DNA of 64,000 nucleotides. Source: Beroe forskalii. Taxonomy: Eukaryota; Ctenophora; Nuda; Beroida; Beroidae. The position numbers and the translations under genes were made by a program. The stretch lies in assembly GCA_011033025.1 (NCBI GenBank), contig WFMF01000402.1, positions 1-64,000 of the forward strand. Reading direction: 5' to 3'. The notes beneath the pieces are model-generated. The model made no database searches. It was given only the letters and a program-made list of their open reading frames with translations, and was not told the origin of the DNA. Below, one piece after another: positions 1 to 14,300 of the stretch; the first letter of the stretch is position 1; each line of letters opens with the position of its first letter.

Positions 1-2340
1 GGGATCTTCCTGAGGGAGAGATGGGATTAACACTAGATACTGGCCTCTGCACTAACTTCCATCCAAACTCTTCCTGGGGATCTTCCTGGGGGGAGGGTGG
101 GATTAACACTAGGATACTGAGTCACCGTGCACTAACTTCCATCCGAACTCTTCCTGGGGATCTTCCTGGGGAGGTGGGATTAACACTAGGATACTGAGTC
201 ACCGTGCACTAACTTCCATCCAAACTCTTCCTGGGGATCTTCCTGGGGAGATGGGATTAACACTAGGATACTGAGTCACCGTGCACTAACTTCCATCCAA
301 ACTCTTCCTGGGATCTTCCTGGGGGAGGGTGGGATTAACACTAGGGGATACTGGGTCACCGTGCACTAACTTCCATCCAAACTCTTCCTGGGGATCTTCC
401 TGGGGAGATGGGATTAACACTAGGATACTGAGTCACCGTGCACCAACTTCCATCCGAACTCTTCCTGGGGATCTTCCTGGAGGGGTGGTGGGATTAACAC
501 TAGGATACTTGGTCACCGTGCACTAACTTCCATCCGAACTCTTCCTGGGGATCTTCCTGAGGGGAGGATGGGATTAACACTAGGATACTGAGTCACCGTG
601 CACTAACTTCCTGGGGATCTTCCTGGGGGAGGATGGGATTAACACTAGGATACTGAGTCACCGTGCACTAACTTCCATCCGAACTCTTCCTGGGGATCTT
701 CCTGAGGGGATGAGGGGATTAACACTAGTATACTGAGTCACCGTGCACTAACTTCCATCCGAACTCTTCCTGGGGATCTTCCTGAGGGGAGGGTGGGATT
801 AACACTAGATACTGGAGTCACTGGGTAACTTCCATCCGAACTCTTCCTGGGGATCTTCCTGAGGGGAGGGTGGGATTAACACTAGGATACTGAGTCACCG
901 TGCACTAACTTCCATCCGAACTCTTCCTGGGGATCTTCCTGAGGGGAGGGTGGGATTAACACTAGACTGAACACCGTACCTTCATCCGAACTCTTCCTGG
1001 CGAGGGGAGGGTGGGATTAACACTAGGATACTGAGTCACCGTGCACTAACTTCCATCCGAACTCTTCCTGGGGATCTTCCTGAGGGGATGATGGGATTAA
1101 CACTAGGATACTGGGGATCTTCCTGAGGGGATGATGGGATTAACACTAGGATACTGGGGATCTTCCTGAGGGGAGGATGGGATTAACACTAGGATACTGG
1201 GTTACCGTGCACTAACTTCCATCCGAACTCCTCCTGGGGATCTTCCTGAGGGGAGGGTGGGATTAACACTAGGATACTGGGGATCTTCCTGAGGGGAGGG
1301 TGGGATTAGCACTAGGATACTGGGGATCTTCCTGAGGGGAGGGTGGGATTAGCACTAGGATACTGAGTCACCGTGCACTAACTTCCATCCAAACTCTTCC
1401 TGGGGATCTTCCTGGGGGAGGATGGGATTAACACTAGGATACTGAGTCACCGTGCACTAACTTCCATCCGAACTCTTCCTGGGGATCTTCCTGAGGGGAA
1501 GGTGGGATTAACACTAGGATACTGAGTCACCGTGCACTAACTTCCATCCGAACTCTTCCTGGGGATCTTCCTGGGGGAGGTGGGATTAACACTAGGATAC
1601 TGGATACTGCACTCACCATCCAAACTCTTCCTGGGGGAGGGTGGGATTAACATAGGATACTGAGTCACTGCACTAACTTCCATCCGAACTCTCTTCCTGA
1701 GGGGAAGGTGGGATTAACACTAGGATACTGAGTCACCGTGCACTAACTTCCATCCGAACTCTTCCTGGGGATCTTCCTGGGGGGAGGATGGGATTAACAC
1801 TAGGATACTGAGTCACCGTGCACTAACTTCCAGCCAAACTCCTCCTGGGGATCTTCCTGAGGGGAGGGTGGGATTAACACTAGGATACTGAGTCACCGTG
1901 CACTAACTTCCATCCGAACTCCTCCTGGGGATCTTCCTGAGGGGAGGGTGGGATTAACACTAGGATACTGAGTCACCGTGCACTAACTTCCATCCAAACT
2001 CTTCCTGGGGATCTTCCTGAGGGGAGGGTGGGATTAACACTAGGATACTGAGTCACCGTGCACTAACTTCCATCCGAACTCTTCCTGGGGATCTTCCTGA
2101 GGGGAGATTGGGATTAACACTAGGATACTGAGTCACCGTGCACTAACTTCCATCCGAACTCTTCCTGGGGATCTTCCTGAGGGGAGGATGGGATTAACAC
2201 TAGGATACTGGGTCACCGTGCACTAACTTCCATCCGAACTCTTCCTGGGGATCTTCCTGAGGGGAGATTGGGATGAACACTAGGATACTGAATTACTGGG
2301 TCACCGTGCAACAACTTACTGGGGATCTTTCTGAGTTCCT
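1..2340 (-). repeat. 80-bp minisatellite of a TM9SF splice acceptor and exon start
   Basis: Roughly 29 tandem copies of an 80-bp unit, with some partial or shortened copies; the array reaches the left window edge. Read on the minus strand, each unit is an intron end (CCCTCCCCTCAG) followed by 45 nt that translate as EDPQEEFGWKLVHGD. That is the conserved TM9SF2/4 segment just after the first transmembrane helix. After these 45 nt the unit diverges and an in-frame TAG follows three codons later. The genuine exon should therefore lie left of position 1, and the copies here are intronic decoys. Copies differ at synonymous sites (GAA/GAG, TTC/TTT). Confidence 0.9.
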
Positions 2341-5300
2341 GAGGGGATGATGGGATTTAAAAACCGGCTTCTTACTTTCTTAGGGGATGAAGGAAAGATT
2401 AGTACTAGGTTACCAGGGAATCATAGCCAGCAAATGTAGCCTGATAAAGTGATAAGGGATGATATCAGATGGGGCTCAGAGTAACAATATTCCATCTAAT
2501 TGAGACGCATATTGGTAATAAGACGCACTTTTAAAATGTTAGAAATTTAGAAAGTCTCGGTAAGTTAGTATAATTTGAAGAGTATGGTAGAGCAACATAC
2601 GGGGTCTAGTTGGTTGTATCTAGCAATGTCTCTGTGTAGTGTTCGCAGGAGAATCATAGCCACCATACCACTCAGGAAGAGGACTATCACCATGCTGTTC
2701 AGAATGCTGAAATGAGTTGTCAGAGTTTTCAGTGGTGTCAGTGCTGTCAGTGTTGTCAGTGTTGTCGGTGTTGTCACTTGTTTGTGTTGTCAGAGATGTC
2801 AGTGTTGTCAAGTGTTGTCAGAGTTGTCAAGTGTTGTCAGATTTGCCACGTTGTCAGTACTACTATTTGAAGGGGGTGGCAGTATTACACAAAAGATCTC
2901 AAAACAGTGTGCAGCATAGGGGTCAAGTAGCATATTGCGGATTGCCTGCCATATGACATGATGTGACTTATCAAGTTATTACAGGAAACGAGATACCTTC
3001 AAATGATGGTAAAAGATACAATTAAGCTATTACAGACAATGGGTCATGGTGAAGTGTCCATGGACCGATCCCAGTATCCACTTTGCTTTCATGAGGGGTG
3101 GCCCTGGTGGTATCAGCTCTCTAAACAGTGTTTATAGTAAACACTTCCATACTTTTATACGTTTGTTAGTTACAATTGCTTGAGACTGAGTCCATGTACT
3201 CATGTAACGCGTTCAGCTCATCAAAGCCAGGAATACCTCATCTATCTATCTATATGCTGATTGGAGTGAGCAGTGTGCTTTGTTTGTCATTCATTGTCTT
3301 TATGTCTAGTGATTGAATATCAGTCGGGCTATGTTTCATCTACTCACACTCATGCCGCGTTTGAATAGTAGAATGAGAGACATTTGACCCTAAATCGTAA
3401 TCATGGTTTAAAAGTTTAAAGTTGTCTCTTGATGAGAGAAGTTCACTTATTTCTCAAGCACGGCTAATTAACTGAATAATTCCATAACATCATAAAGTTA
3501 CGCTCCTAAAACATGGAATATTCATGAGACTACTATGTGCCCAGATCCAAACAGTTGCTTATTTTGTAACACTAAACAGTTGCTTATTTTGTTACACTCA
3601 AACAGTTACTTATTTTGTAACGCTCAAACAGTTTCTTATTTTGTTACATTGCCTCCACGTTCTAGATAGCGTCCTTGGGACATTTATTCTGTTTTAAAAG
3701 TTTAATCTATCATCTACTCACGTCTCACACAGTCAGCTACAAGATTTTATAAGGAAATCATTGGCATTACCTTGATACCATAGCGGCCGATACTTGGAAA
3801 TTCTTTTTGACCAAAATTGGGAGCCGGCAAATATGTTTAGAGGGGCCAACTAGAATTCATCTCCCGGGTGTAAGTGTGTACTAAGGAACTAAGGTATACT
3901 TCAAAACGTACATGTACCACTGGACGTTGACTTGGTGTAAGTGTGAAATAAGGTACACTTTAAAACGTACCTGTACCACTGGACGTTGACTTGGTTCTCT
4001 GAGTTGAGTAGATAGTCCCACCTAGAGGCCCAGGCTACCCGGTTATTCTCCACCCAGGTAACAGAGTAGGTGTACGTGACACTCAGATCATTGGATAGGT
4101 CCAGGGAGAGGGGCACGTGACCGTCACATTCCTCATCCGTGTGTCTGAGGAGAGGGTACAATAATATATAGAAATTGTCTGTCTGAGGGAAAAGAAGAGA
4201 GTCTTTGATTGTGTCAAAAGTACAGTGTACTACAGTTATTATACTCAAGTATTCATGTAGGGAGTACCATGTTCTTTGTATTTTTTGTCCAAATGGTTCT
4301 CAACACAACTCCATATTGAGTCACCTACCAGATGAGCATATACATTAATATAAAAAGATTTGGGGGGGAGTTTCTTAGAATTTGGCCATGATCTGCCTTG
4401 GTTTGCACTAACATAGCCTACAGAGCAACAGAACTACCTGTGCGCCTGCCTCTGTGTGCATTATAGAGTCAGAGGCTAAAACTATCAGAGCTGATGCACT
4501 TTTTAATCGTTCGTAAGGGCCCGGCAGTATTCAAATTACTTGGTTTGAGGCCATTCTAAATCCCAGCTCTGTATAATAACATGCTTACAGAATGCAACAC
4601 AACGTGCACCAACTGACAAATGATCTGAAACTGCTAAATATCCTGCTAATAACTTGTTATGTTTTTTAAAAGTTGCATAAATTACCTAATTCTTAGTAAA
4701 CTCTTTTTTCGCGTACAATTCTCTGTAAATCTTTTCATAATTCATCACCTGCTACCGTTAACCGTACTAGCTTTGAAAAGTATCCCTTAGAATTTATTAA
4801 ATTTTCTTGTTACTGCACCGCTTTACAGTGACTAAAGCTAACTACGATATTTGCACCTACGAAAGGGCCCATTGACGTTCACGGCTCATCCTGACGACCG
4901 ATGAAGATTTCACCATCTGCTCATTTCCAAATAATCACCCGCGAGTCCCGATTTTGTTCAGACGTGAGATTATCATAATCTAAATCTTATCTGTATAATC
5001 AAATACGTCGCAATAGCAATGTCCTTGTACATGGAGTCCCTCAGCTTCAATTCCTTGTTTAACGTGCCGTACAGCATAGTGAGATTTATCTTAAAACAAG
5101 GACTGATTATTAAATAAACTCACGAGGAAGGCTGAGCCTTGACAGCCACTACTCTTCCAGTGTTGTCGGGCATGGTCTTGTACTCAATAGTGAAGTTCAC
5201 GTGGTTCAGAAGGTAGAAGGTCTCTTCAACGTGCTCCTGAAAGAGAAGGAATAGTGAAGTTCACATGGTTCAGAAGGTAGAAGGTCTCTTCAACGTGCTC

Positions 5301-8300
5301 CTGAAAGAGAAGGAATAGTGAAGTTCACGTGGTTCAGAAGGTAGAAGGTCTCTTCAACGTGCTCCTGAAAGAGAAGGAATAGTGAAGTTCACGTGGTTCA
5401 GAAGGTAGAAGGTCTCTTCAACGTGCTCCTGAAAGAGAAGGAATAGTGAAGTTCACGTGGTTCAGAAGGTAGAAGGTCTCTTCAACGTGCTCCTGAAAGA
5501 GAAGGAATAGTGAAGTTCACGTGGTTCAGAAGGTGAAGGTCTCTTCAACGTGCTCCTGAAACAGAAGGAATAGTGAAGTTCACGTGGTTCAGAAGGTAGA
5601 AGGTCTCTTCAACGTGCTCCTGAAAGAGAAGGAATAGTGAAGTTGACATGGTTCAGAAGTTAGAAGGTCTCTTCAACGTGCTCCTGAAAGAGAAGGAATA
5701 GTGAAGTTCACGTGGTTCAGAAGGTAGAAGGTCTCTTCAACGTGCTCCTGAAAGAGAAGGAATAGTGAAGTTCGTGGTTCAGAAGGTAGAAGGTCTCTTC
5801 AACGTGCTCCTGAAAGAGAAGGAATAGTGAAGTTCACGTGGTTCAGAAGGTAGAAGGTCTCTTCAACGTGCTCCTGAAGGAAAAGGAATAGTGAAGTTCA
5901 CGTGGTTCAGAAGGTAGAAGGTCTCTTCAACGTGCTCCTGAAAGAGAAGGAATAGTGAAGTTCACGTGGTTCAGAAGGTAGAAGGTCTCTTCAACGTGCT
6001 CCTGAAAGAGAAGGAATAGTGAAGTTCACGTGGTTCAGAAGGTAGAAGGTCTCTTCAACGTGCTCCTGAAAGAGAAGGAATAGTGAAGTTCACGTGGTTC
6101 CAGAAGGTAGAAGGTCTCTTCAACGTGCTCCTGAAAGAGAAGGAATAGTGAAGTTCACGTGGTTCAGAAGGTAGAAGGTCTCTTCAACGTGCTCCTGAAA
6201 GAGAAGGAATAGTGAAGTTCACGTGGTTCAGAAGGTAGAAGGTCTCTTCAACGTGCTCCTGAAAGAGAAGGAATAGTGAAGTTGACATGGTTCAGAAGGT
6301 AGAAGGTCTCTTCAACGTGCTCCTGAAAGAGAAGGAATGCAAATTGTCGCTTCATATCGTATTCGTTCTATATGACCGATTTATTGCTGTTTATTGTCGC
6401 TTTATCGTCAAAATGTGGTCGTTGTATCGCCACTAGGCAGTAGGCATATTTCGTTATTTTGTCTATATTGTCGCCATATTGTCGTTGAATTACGTATATT
6501 ACGTAATACGTTACATGTAGTAACCATTATATGTAGTTTGCGGATTGGGATGTTTGATATAAGTCGCATGATAAATGTATTTTAAACCGAGGTTTCTTGA
6601 AATTTTGATTGACACTTTTGCGACAAGATAAACTGCACTTTAAGGGAGTCTTAAAACGTTTCGATGTTACAAACATACATCATCTTCAGTTCTCAAATTT
6701 AATTGTATAAAGTAGTGTTGTAAAGTTTAACTGAACTGAAGATGATGTATGTTTGTAACATCGAAACGTTTTAAGACTCCCTTAAAGAGCAGTTTATCTT
6801 GTCGCAAAAGTGTCAATCAAAATTTCAAGAAACCTCGGTTTAAAATACAACCATTATATGATTATATTATAATAAAACGATAATACTAAAATAAAGCTAT
6901 CAGCTAATGATGGAAGTTAGCTATAAAGTTATCACTGATTGTGAGAGAGGTTGGACAATCATAAAATTATCTTTAAATCGTATGAGCATTAATCTACTTT
7001 TAGTTTTAAATAATTTTCGCTACTTTTAATGCTCCGTTGAAACCTTGGAACAGAGAGATTATGCAATATGCATGAGTGGTTTCATGCGCTAACTTTCTGT
7101 GCGTTTTGTTACGGTTCAATAAACTACTCGGAAAATAAACGCTTTATTTGACAAAGAAAAGGTTCAATTTCAAAGTTTCAAAATATGGTTTTGATGTTTG
7201 ATTTATTGTATTGGTTTCTGTTAGTCAATATAAGATGCCATTGCAGCATTATAGTTTTGTCTTCTTATGGTATCGTAGAATCAGTGGAACTTATTCGTAG
7301 AAATAAACATTTAATTTCCATGCAGTAGTTCAATATCAATTATTTTATAGAAGACAATTTGCTTTGAGGACATTATTGGTTATACTTATCTAATCATCTC
7401 GAAACACACTATAAGTTAAACTTACATCGGACCCACTTGGTTGTTCTAGTTGTTAATTTGTTCTAGACGGTGTTCTAGTCTGTGTTCGTGTCTGTGTTCT
7501 AGTCTGTGTTCTAGCTTATGTTCTAGTATGGGTTCTAGTCTGGGTTCGTGTCTTTGTTCTAGTCTGTGTTCTAGACTGTATTCTAGTCTGTGTTCGTGTC
7601 TTTGTTCTAGTCTTTGTTCTAGTTTATGTTCTACTTTCTAGTCTGGTTCTAGTCTGTGTCTTAGCCTTTGTTCTACGCTGGGTTGAGGGGTCTAGACTAG
7701 CGCATACAATACCAAACCCTCGCACCCACCTTATCCGCGTTGACGCAGTTACTGTCCGTTTTACCATTCTTCTCGAAGTAGCACCCAAGAGGGAAGCTGG
7801 TAGTACAGATATCTTTACCGTTAGGGTCCATCCTGTTTTTGATGCACCAGGCCACCGGCATATTGTCAACCACCCAGTGAGGGTTTTTTAGTAGTTAATG
7901 CTGGCTGGGAAGTAATGGGAAATATTTCATAGACATTATACAGCTTTTGTAGAGAATTGAGATAAAGTTAACTGATATCATGAAATGAGGCTGAACGAGA
8001 TAAAGTGAGATCAGGCTCCTGCTATCTTGCTATGATAAGATCACTGATCATGTCACCATGAACATCTATACAGGTCTCTCCTTCAAGACACACGCTGTAA
8101 CTCAGTGTTGGTTCCACGTAACGCATTGTACAGGGCCCACGTTACCGGGAACCACCATTCCCTGCGACACGTGACTAACACGTGACTAGGTACTAACACG
8201 TGACTAGGTACTAACACGTGACTACTGACTAGGTACTAACACGTAACTAGATACTAACACGTGTTCCTGAGTACTTGCTCCTGTCAGGTTATACCTACTA

Positions 8301-11300
8301 AGATGTTCTTACCATGATGGTAACAAAGTAACAAATAACATAGAAGCAACATGGAAACAACGAACCCCTTTAAAACCTTGCCACTTGCACGGTCCATACC
8401 TAGGGTCCCTTTATAAGTTTACAGATCTTAGAACAACACTGAATTCCTTACATAACCACGTGACTGCGGGTTGATCACTGTAAAATTTAAACAGGTCGCG
8501 AGACATTCATACTCTGTCATGTCATCAAACTAAATGCCGCGTACGAGAAATAGGCGGTTCAACGTCATCAACTCACTACATCATGATATGATAATTACCT
8601 CTTCTTTACCGCCTATTTCTCGCGCGCGGCTTATAGTGTCACGTGTTTCATTCTCAGCCATAACCTGGCAGGGAACTTACTAAAGCAATTTCCCGTACGG
8701 CCATATATAGTCAAATATCAAGAGGACCATGGACAATACCAAGTTATTTGGTAATATAATTATTAAAGATTAAATTAAGATTGATGAACAGGCACCCGTT
8801 GATTAAGTTATATTGACTGTTCTCATAACTTCATAACAATCGCTAACCAGTATGAGCCAAACTATTTGATGGATTTTACATCGTCATGCCCATTTTACAC
8901 ACAGTTTGTAAGTAATAACGCTTGTCCTCAATAGTTTATATTATAATTCATTTACTGTGGGTATTTAATAAAATTTTGCCACACATTTTGCCACTGAATT
9001 CTATAATTATTGTATTAAATAGCATAATCATCACCAAATCTGATATCAAATCACAGTGCACTAAAACAACACAGACCATCACATTTTTGTTTTCCTTTCT
9101 TATTTTCCGTTTTCCGTTTTCCTCTTCCTTTTTCTTTTGTTCCTTTGCAATAATCGTCCATTTTACTGAATAATACCAACTTACTTGAATTTTGTCATAC
9201 TCTTCGTCACCGAATTCTAATTTAGTAACATAAATATCACCAAATCTGATACGCACTATAAGCACCCCAAACCAGCACATTTTGTTTTAAAACTACTAGT
9301 AAACATGCTATTGCCTTACCAGTGATGTACGTAGTTGAGGGCTATGATTTTCTTGAGGGCTTGCACTTTGTTCACATCATCTGTGTTTCCCTTCGAATAC
9401 TTCCTTGTGCATAGCTTCTTGCACTGCTCGTTCTTTTTCCATGACAACTGAAGGAGAGAAAACTAGTAATATAACAATTTTTCAAGACAATCGCAATTTT
9501 TCGAGGAAAATATAACAACCAGAAAACGCTCCCTGTTTTCAAAAATTCAAATCTGTAAAGCAAATTGTCTGCTTTATTTTATTAAGACTTTAAGAGCACT
9601 AATTTTCACTATTTAGCATACAAAATATATACGTAAAATCACGCCTTTTGAGTAAATTCTGAAAAGTTTATTTTACACCTGATTTGATATTTACATCTTG
9701 AAGAAAATCCTTGGTGGGGCCTTGGTGCCCAAATATCTCAAAACGATCTATCGTTTGAACTTTTAAACTTTAATCTCTTGCGACTCTCTCGTATCAGTTA
9801 TATATAACTAATACGAGAGAGTCGCAATCGGCAATCAAAAGCTTTCGAAGATCTTGTGATTGTTGGCGTAATATCTTAATATGAATCTTATGGCACCCAT
9901 TAGAATCATATCATGCCCCATTATGGGGGATGGCTTTAGAAAACAAGGGAGCCTTTATTCCCTTCCCCCAGTAAAACAGTAACTAGGTTCTACTGAGTAG
10001 CCGGTACTCATACTTTTTGGCTGACCGATACTGCAACCTAACATGCATTTTGATTTCGAAGTGGCGACGGTATTGTAAAATGGTTTCCTTTCTTGTTAAT
10101 ATGTTACTATAGTAACATATGCTCAACAATATACTTCTTCACTTGTTCATTTTAACTTATGTTTCTTATATTATTGCAGCATGATCTTCTCTCCTACCTT
10201 TCCCTAACTTAACTGACATGGATTGATCAGGGTACAGCAATTCTGTACAGTGGTTAGTAGATAAAAATGCAGATCTTGTATGAGAAATGATCGTTTGCAC
10301 TGGATGTTAGTAGATTATTTTACTTCCTCAAGGTCATTGCACTGATCTTGAGAGTATTTTACTTCCTACACAATACTATTAGCTCTACAGTAAAGGAGAA
10401 TGCTGGAAATATGAGTATTGAACGCATTCCAGGTATTGTTTTGAAGGCATCATCTCTACAGGAACGCTTTCCTTCCTTGTCCAGTATTGAGTACTGTTTA
10501 TTTTGCTATGTGAGCTCTTCACTTTGTTTACTGTAGTTCATCTTTACTTCCCTTACTTACTTATCCTACAGCAGAGCACCTTTGATTATTATATGTTCTA
10601 GTGTTCTACATTAATTGCATGAATTCAATTAAATTTGAATGCCTTTATATTTGTATCAATAGTAGTAAACTGACTCCTGAGACATTATGCACGTACTTAT
10701 CTTTTCATTAATATTCGCCAATGTTCTCAAAAAACACGTATATTGTTAGAGTGAGCAGGTACCACTTTTTACTGCACGAGGTTAAACTGAGAAGACCTCG
10801 GAAGACAGCATGTTACGAGCTGTCAACATTATCCAGTTGCATTATTAACTTATTAACCTGCTGCTGGTGCGAATTTACTTTTTGTTGGGACGCAGGCTTC
10901 GAAAGTTCGAAATTGTCCTATTATTTTATGATTTCAATAAGTCTGATATACAGCTACGTGCATGTCAGAGACGTCCAGTACATACTGTATAGTTCACTTG
11001 TTTGCCTTCTTAGCAGGCTTAGTTTTATAGATTATATTTTTGGAAATTTTATGAATAATCTCATTTCTTTATTTCTGAACAAAGTGAACATTCTTTGATT
11101 GCAGGTGTATACAATAAGGAGCCGAAAACCGTGTGTGGTACATTTTGTGCTTCATTATCACCCTTGTCCAACTGATGACCCCTTGTTAACCAAGATCAGA
11201 GCACTTTTTGGTGTTTTTAGGCCCTAAATAATTATTAACATCATTGAAACTTTTTAATCATTCCAGTATGAAACTAGCACAAACCTATGAGCATGTTATG

Positions 11301-14300
11301 AGCATGATATGGCTATATGAGCATGATATGAGCATGTTATGAGCAGGATATTAAATTATTGCTTTTATTTTTATTTTTTGCCCACTAAAGTACTTACTAT
11401 GTGACACGGATTGATCAGAGTACAGCACTTCTGTACTGTGGTTAGTGGATAGAAATAAATTTATATCCAACTTATTCAATGTTCGTCTTCATGCATTTTA
11501 TATCGTATGAACTTACGAAGTATGGCCTATTAAATCAGGAAGTGGTAACATTGAAAACATATTATCAGCATGCAATAACTGCCAGAAGATATGGGTGAGA
11601 TCTACAGAATTGATGGGAGTACATGTGAAAATGCAACTACTTGTACATTCACTGTAGTGAACGTGAGTACACTGGAGTACACTGCTGTGTGTACATTGTG
11701 AAGGATATCAATTTGAGATTTCACAAATAAAAAGCTCCATGATCTATGCTTCAAAGATACAATATAAATAAGCAATTGGTTGGTAATTTTTCAGGGCAGT
11801 ATTCTGACTACAGTGGGAATCACAGGAACACTGTTATCTTCGTTTACAATCTACTGCCTTATCTTCCATATCAAACTACCTCGCTTACAGGTAACAAATT
11901 TTACACGGTTTAATCATCACATCATAATCAGGATAATTAGCAAGATTATTTATTGGTAAATTAAACACTGGATTGCTGTTTTGTGGCTTCAATACAATTA
12001 TATAAAAACACCCATGTCTATGAAAGCATTCCATTGAGCCTTCCTCAGAACATGTTTATTCTGAACGTGGCTGTGAGTGACCTAATGATAGCTGTGTTGG
12101 GTACAGTGCGGGGTCTAGGCATCATCAACCCTTACTTTGTGGGTTACGATGTGGCAAGTGGGGAGACGAATTGGTGGTGTTACACTTACACACTCCTCGG
12201 TAATTCGCTGTGGTGAGTTAAACCTTCTCAAACTCCCATAAAAATCCAAACAAGAATTGCGCCTGCAGGCATAATTCTTGTTGTCCACTGTTCCCGTATG
12301 CAGGCGCTTAATTTCCCTCCCCGTCATAAAATCAGAAATCACGAAGATGAATAACAACTGTCAGCTAATCAAAGATCCTTGCACCGTACGCGCATAACTT
12401 TGTGGTGGCGCATAGGTTTCGCGTGTGATCATCAGTTCACGAACCGCGCCGCGCACGAGTCGTAGGTGCGTTGTAATTTGAGATTTCGCGCATAGCTTTT
12501 ATTTCATTTTATGTAAGTTTTGTTACGCTAGCAGTTTGGCGACTCCTCGTAGGCTTTTGCCAACTTACGATTACGCTGCTTGTTTGCTAAACTGATTATT
12601 AGTAAACTAGCGTTTGCCCGCGAAGATTCGCGGAAACAATCAACCTTTGGTTTATCTTGTATCCAGCAGCCAACAGCTACTTGCTTCATGACCTCATCTT
12701 GGAATTTGATAAGTAATTGGATCACCATTACCGCTTACCGAGGATTACAGATATTCGCGGAAATGCACTGCACAACATACTTTAGTACTTTGTAATTTGA
12801 GATCACCTATATAATATTGCCTTTCCATAGCATATATTAGCATTAGTAAACGCATGATATTTATTATGCAAATAACTAATCAACGGATGGTCCAATTCAA
12901 ATTTTCCTTAAATAGTAATAAGCCCCTTAATTGAGAGAAGATTTTCCCGAAAAACGATCAAAATATCAAATGCACTTCTTAAATAGTCATTTTACACAGA
13001 CAGACAGACAGATGCACGAACACTCTGAAATTATTAATATAGATAAACATGTTTTTTCTCCGAGATGATCATTGATAAGTCCACATGATTCAATGATTTT
13101 TTACTTAATTTTGTTATTGGTTCAACATATTTCTTCGAGTCACACAACTTTGACGATTCAGTCCCATCACTCTGTCAAATTGCCTCGATTAATTTCATGT
13201 TGCAGCAATTCTTGAAATAGTTGTTGCTTACTTTTGTTGTTTGTTTAAAATGCCAGTAATTAAGTTAGAAATGAGTTTGTAAGTAAATCACTCCTCGGCC
13301 TTATGTTCTGATAGGCGCAGGAGTGAATTACTGATGTTTTGATAATCGCTCAAATTCATGCGGCCGATGGCACTTGCCTAAATCAGTGAACCATGCTCGA
13401 ATAACTGCCATTCTGAGAGCCTGGTCATTATTTCAATGAATTTCGGTAAAAAGGCACGGACGGACGGACGGACGGACGCCACAAATATTATAAAGGAGCA
13501 ATCCGGGCACTTTCCAGAAATTACAGTAGTTGTATTGCAAATCTCGACCTGCTATGCACATATCCTATTTCTCACCTTTCCAAAACCACGATCTCTGCCA
13601 ACCCTCTCATTTGCCTTTTTGTTTTACAAAAAGGCCAATGGGGAGGGAAAAAATTGAACCACCCCCATTTGCCAATTCTTATACCATTCGGGGTCTTTCG
13701 GGCTTGCCCCAATTCCCATAACAAGTCAAAATATTTTTCCAGGATAACGACAATTCCAGTATTAATCCCGATGACCATCGATCGGTTTGTTGCCCTGGTA
13801 TTTCCAATGAAGTACAAACAATTGACTCCTCGGATATCTAAAATAATGATACTACTAACATGGATACCAGTACTAGTTATCTTTATCTACGACATGATTT
13901 GTCTCGGGATGAAAGGGAAAGAGGTTTGGTCATGCTCTCATCTACTATAGCAATGCAACACGTGATATATTGACATAGTTATCTAATTTGATTGGAAACG
14001 AATGCTGGATTGTTGGTCATTGTATGATCAACATCTTCCACAGAAGTCTTCAAATCTCCAACTTTGTCTGATACACTAATACAGTGAATCAGTATTAAAT
14101 CCACAACCTTATTTCTAGTCTTGTGACATGTCCCATTTCAGCTGGTTACCTATCAGCCAGGATACCACCGCTGTGTGATAACTACCAGTAGATTGTGGAA
14201 GAAGGCCCTCTTCACCCTGGCACCCCTGGTTGCAATCATCATCATGTACATCACCATGCTGTTATTCGTGACAAGAGCGAGGGTGGAGTCTAGGAAACTC

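Noticed and set aside
5186-6337. CRISPR-like regular array
   Set aside because: Units are contiguous copies without unique spacers and decode as a TM9SF exon edge in an animal genome.
7450-7641. Cys/Ser-rich ORF
   Set aside because: Translation of the 12-bp TGTTCTAGTCTG repeat.
8922-9280. ORFs of about 80-110 codons on both strands
   Set aside because: Low-complexity AT-rich intron sequence of TM9SF with no splice context or family resemblance.
10721-11098. 125-codon plus-strand ORF
   Set aside because: AT-rich intron sequence with no recognisable domain or splice sites in frame.
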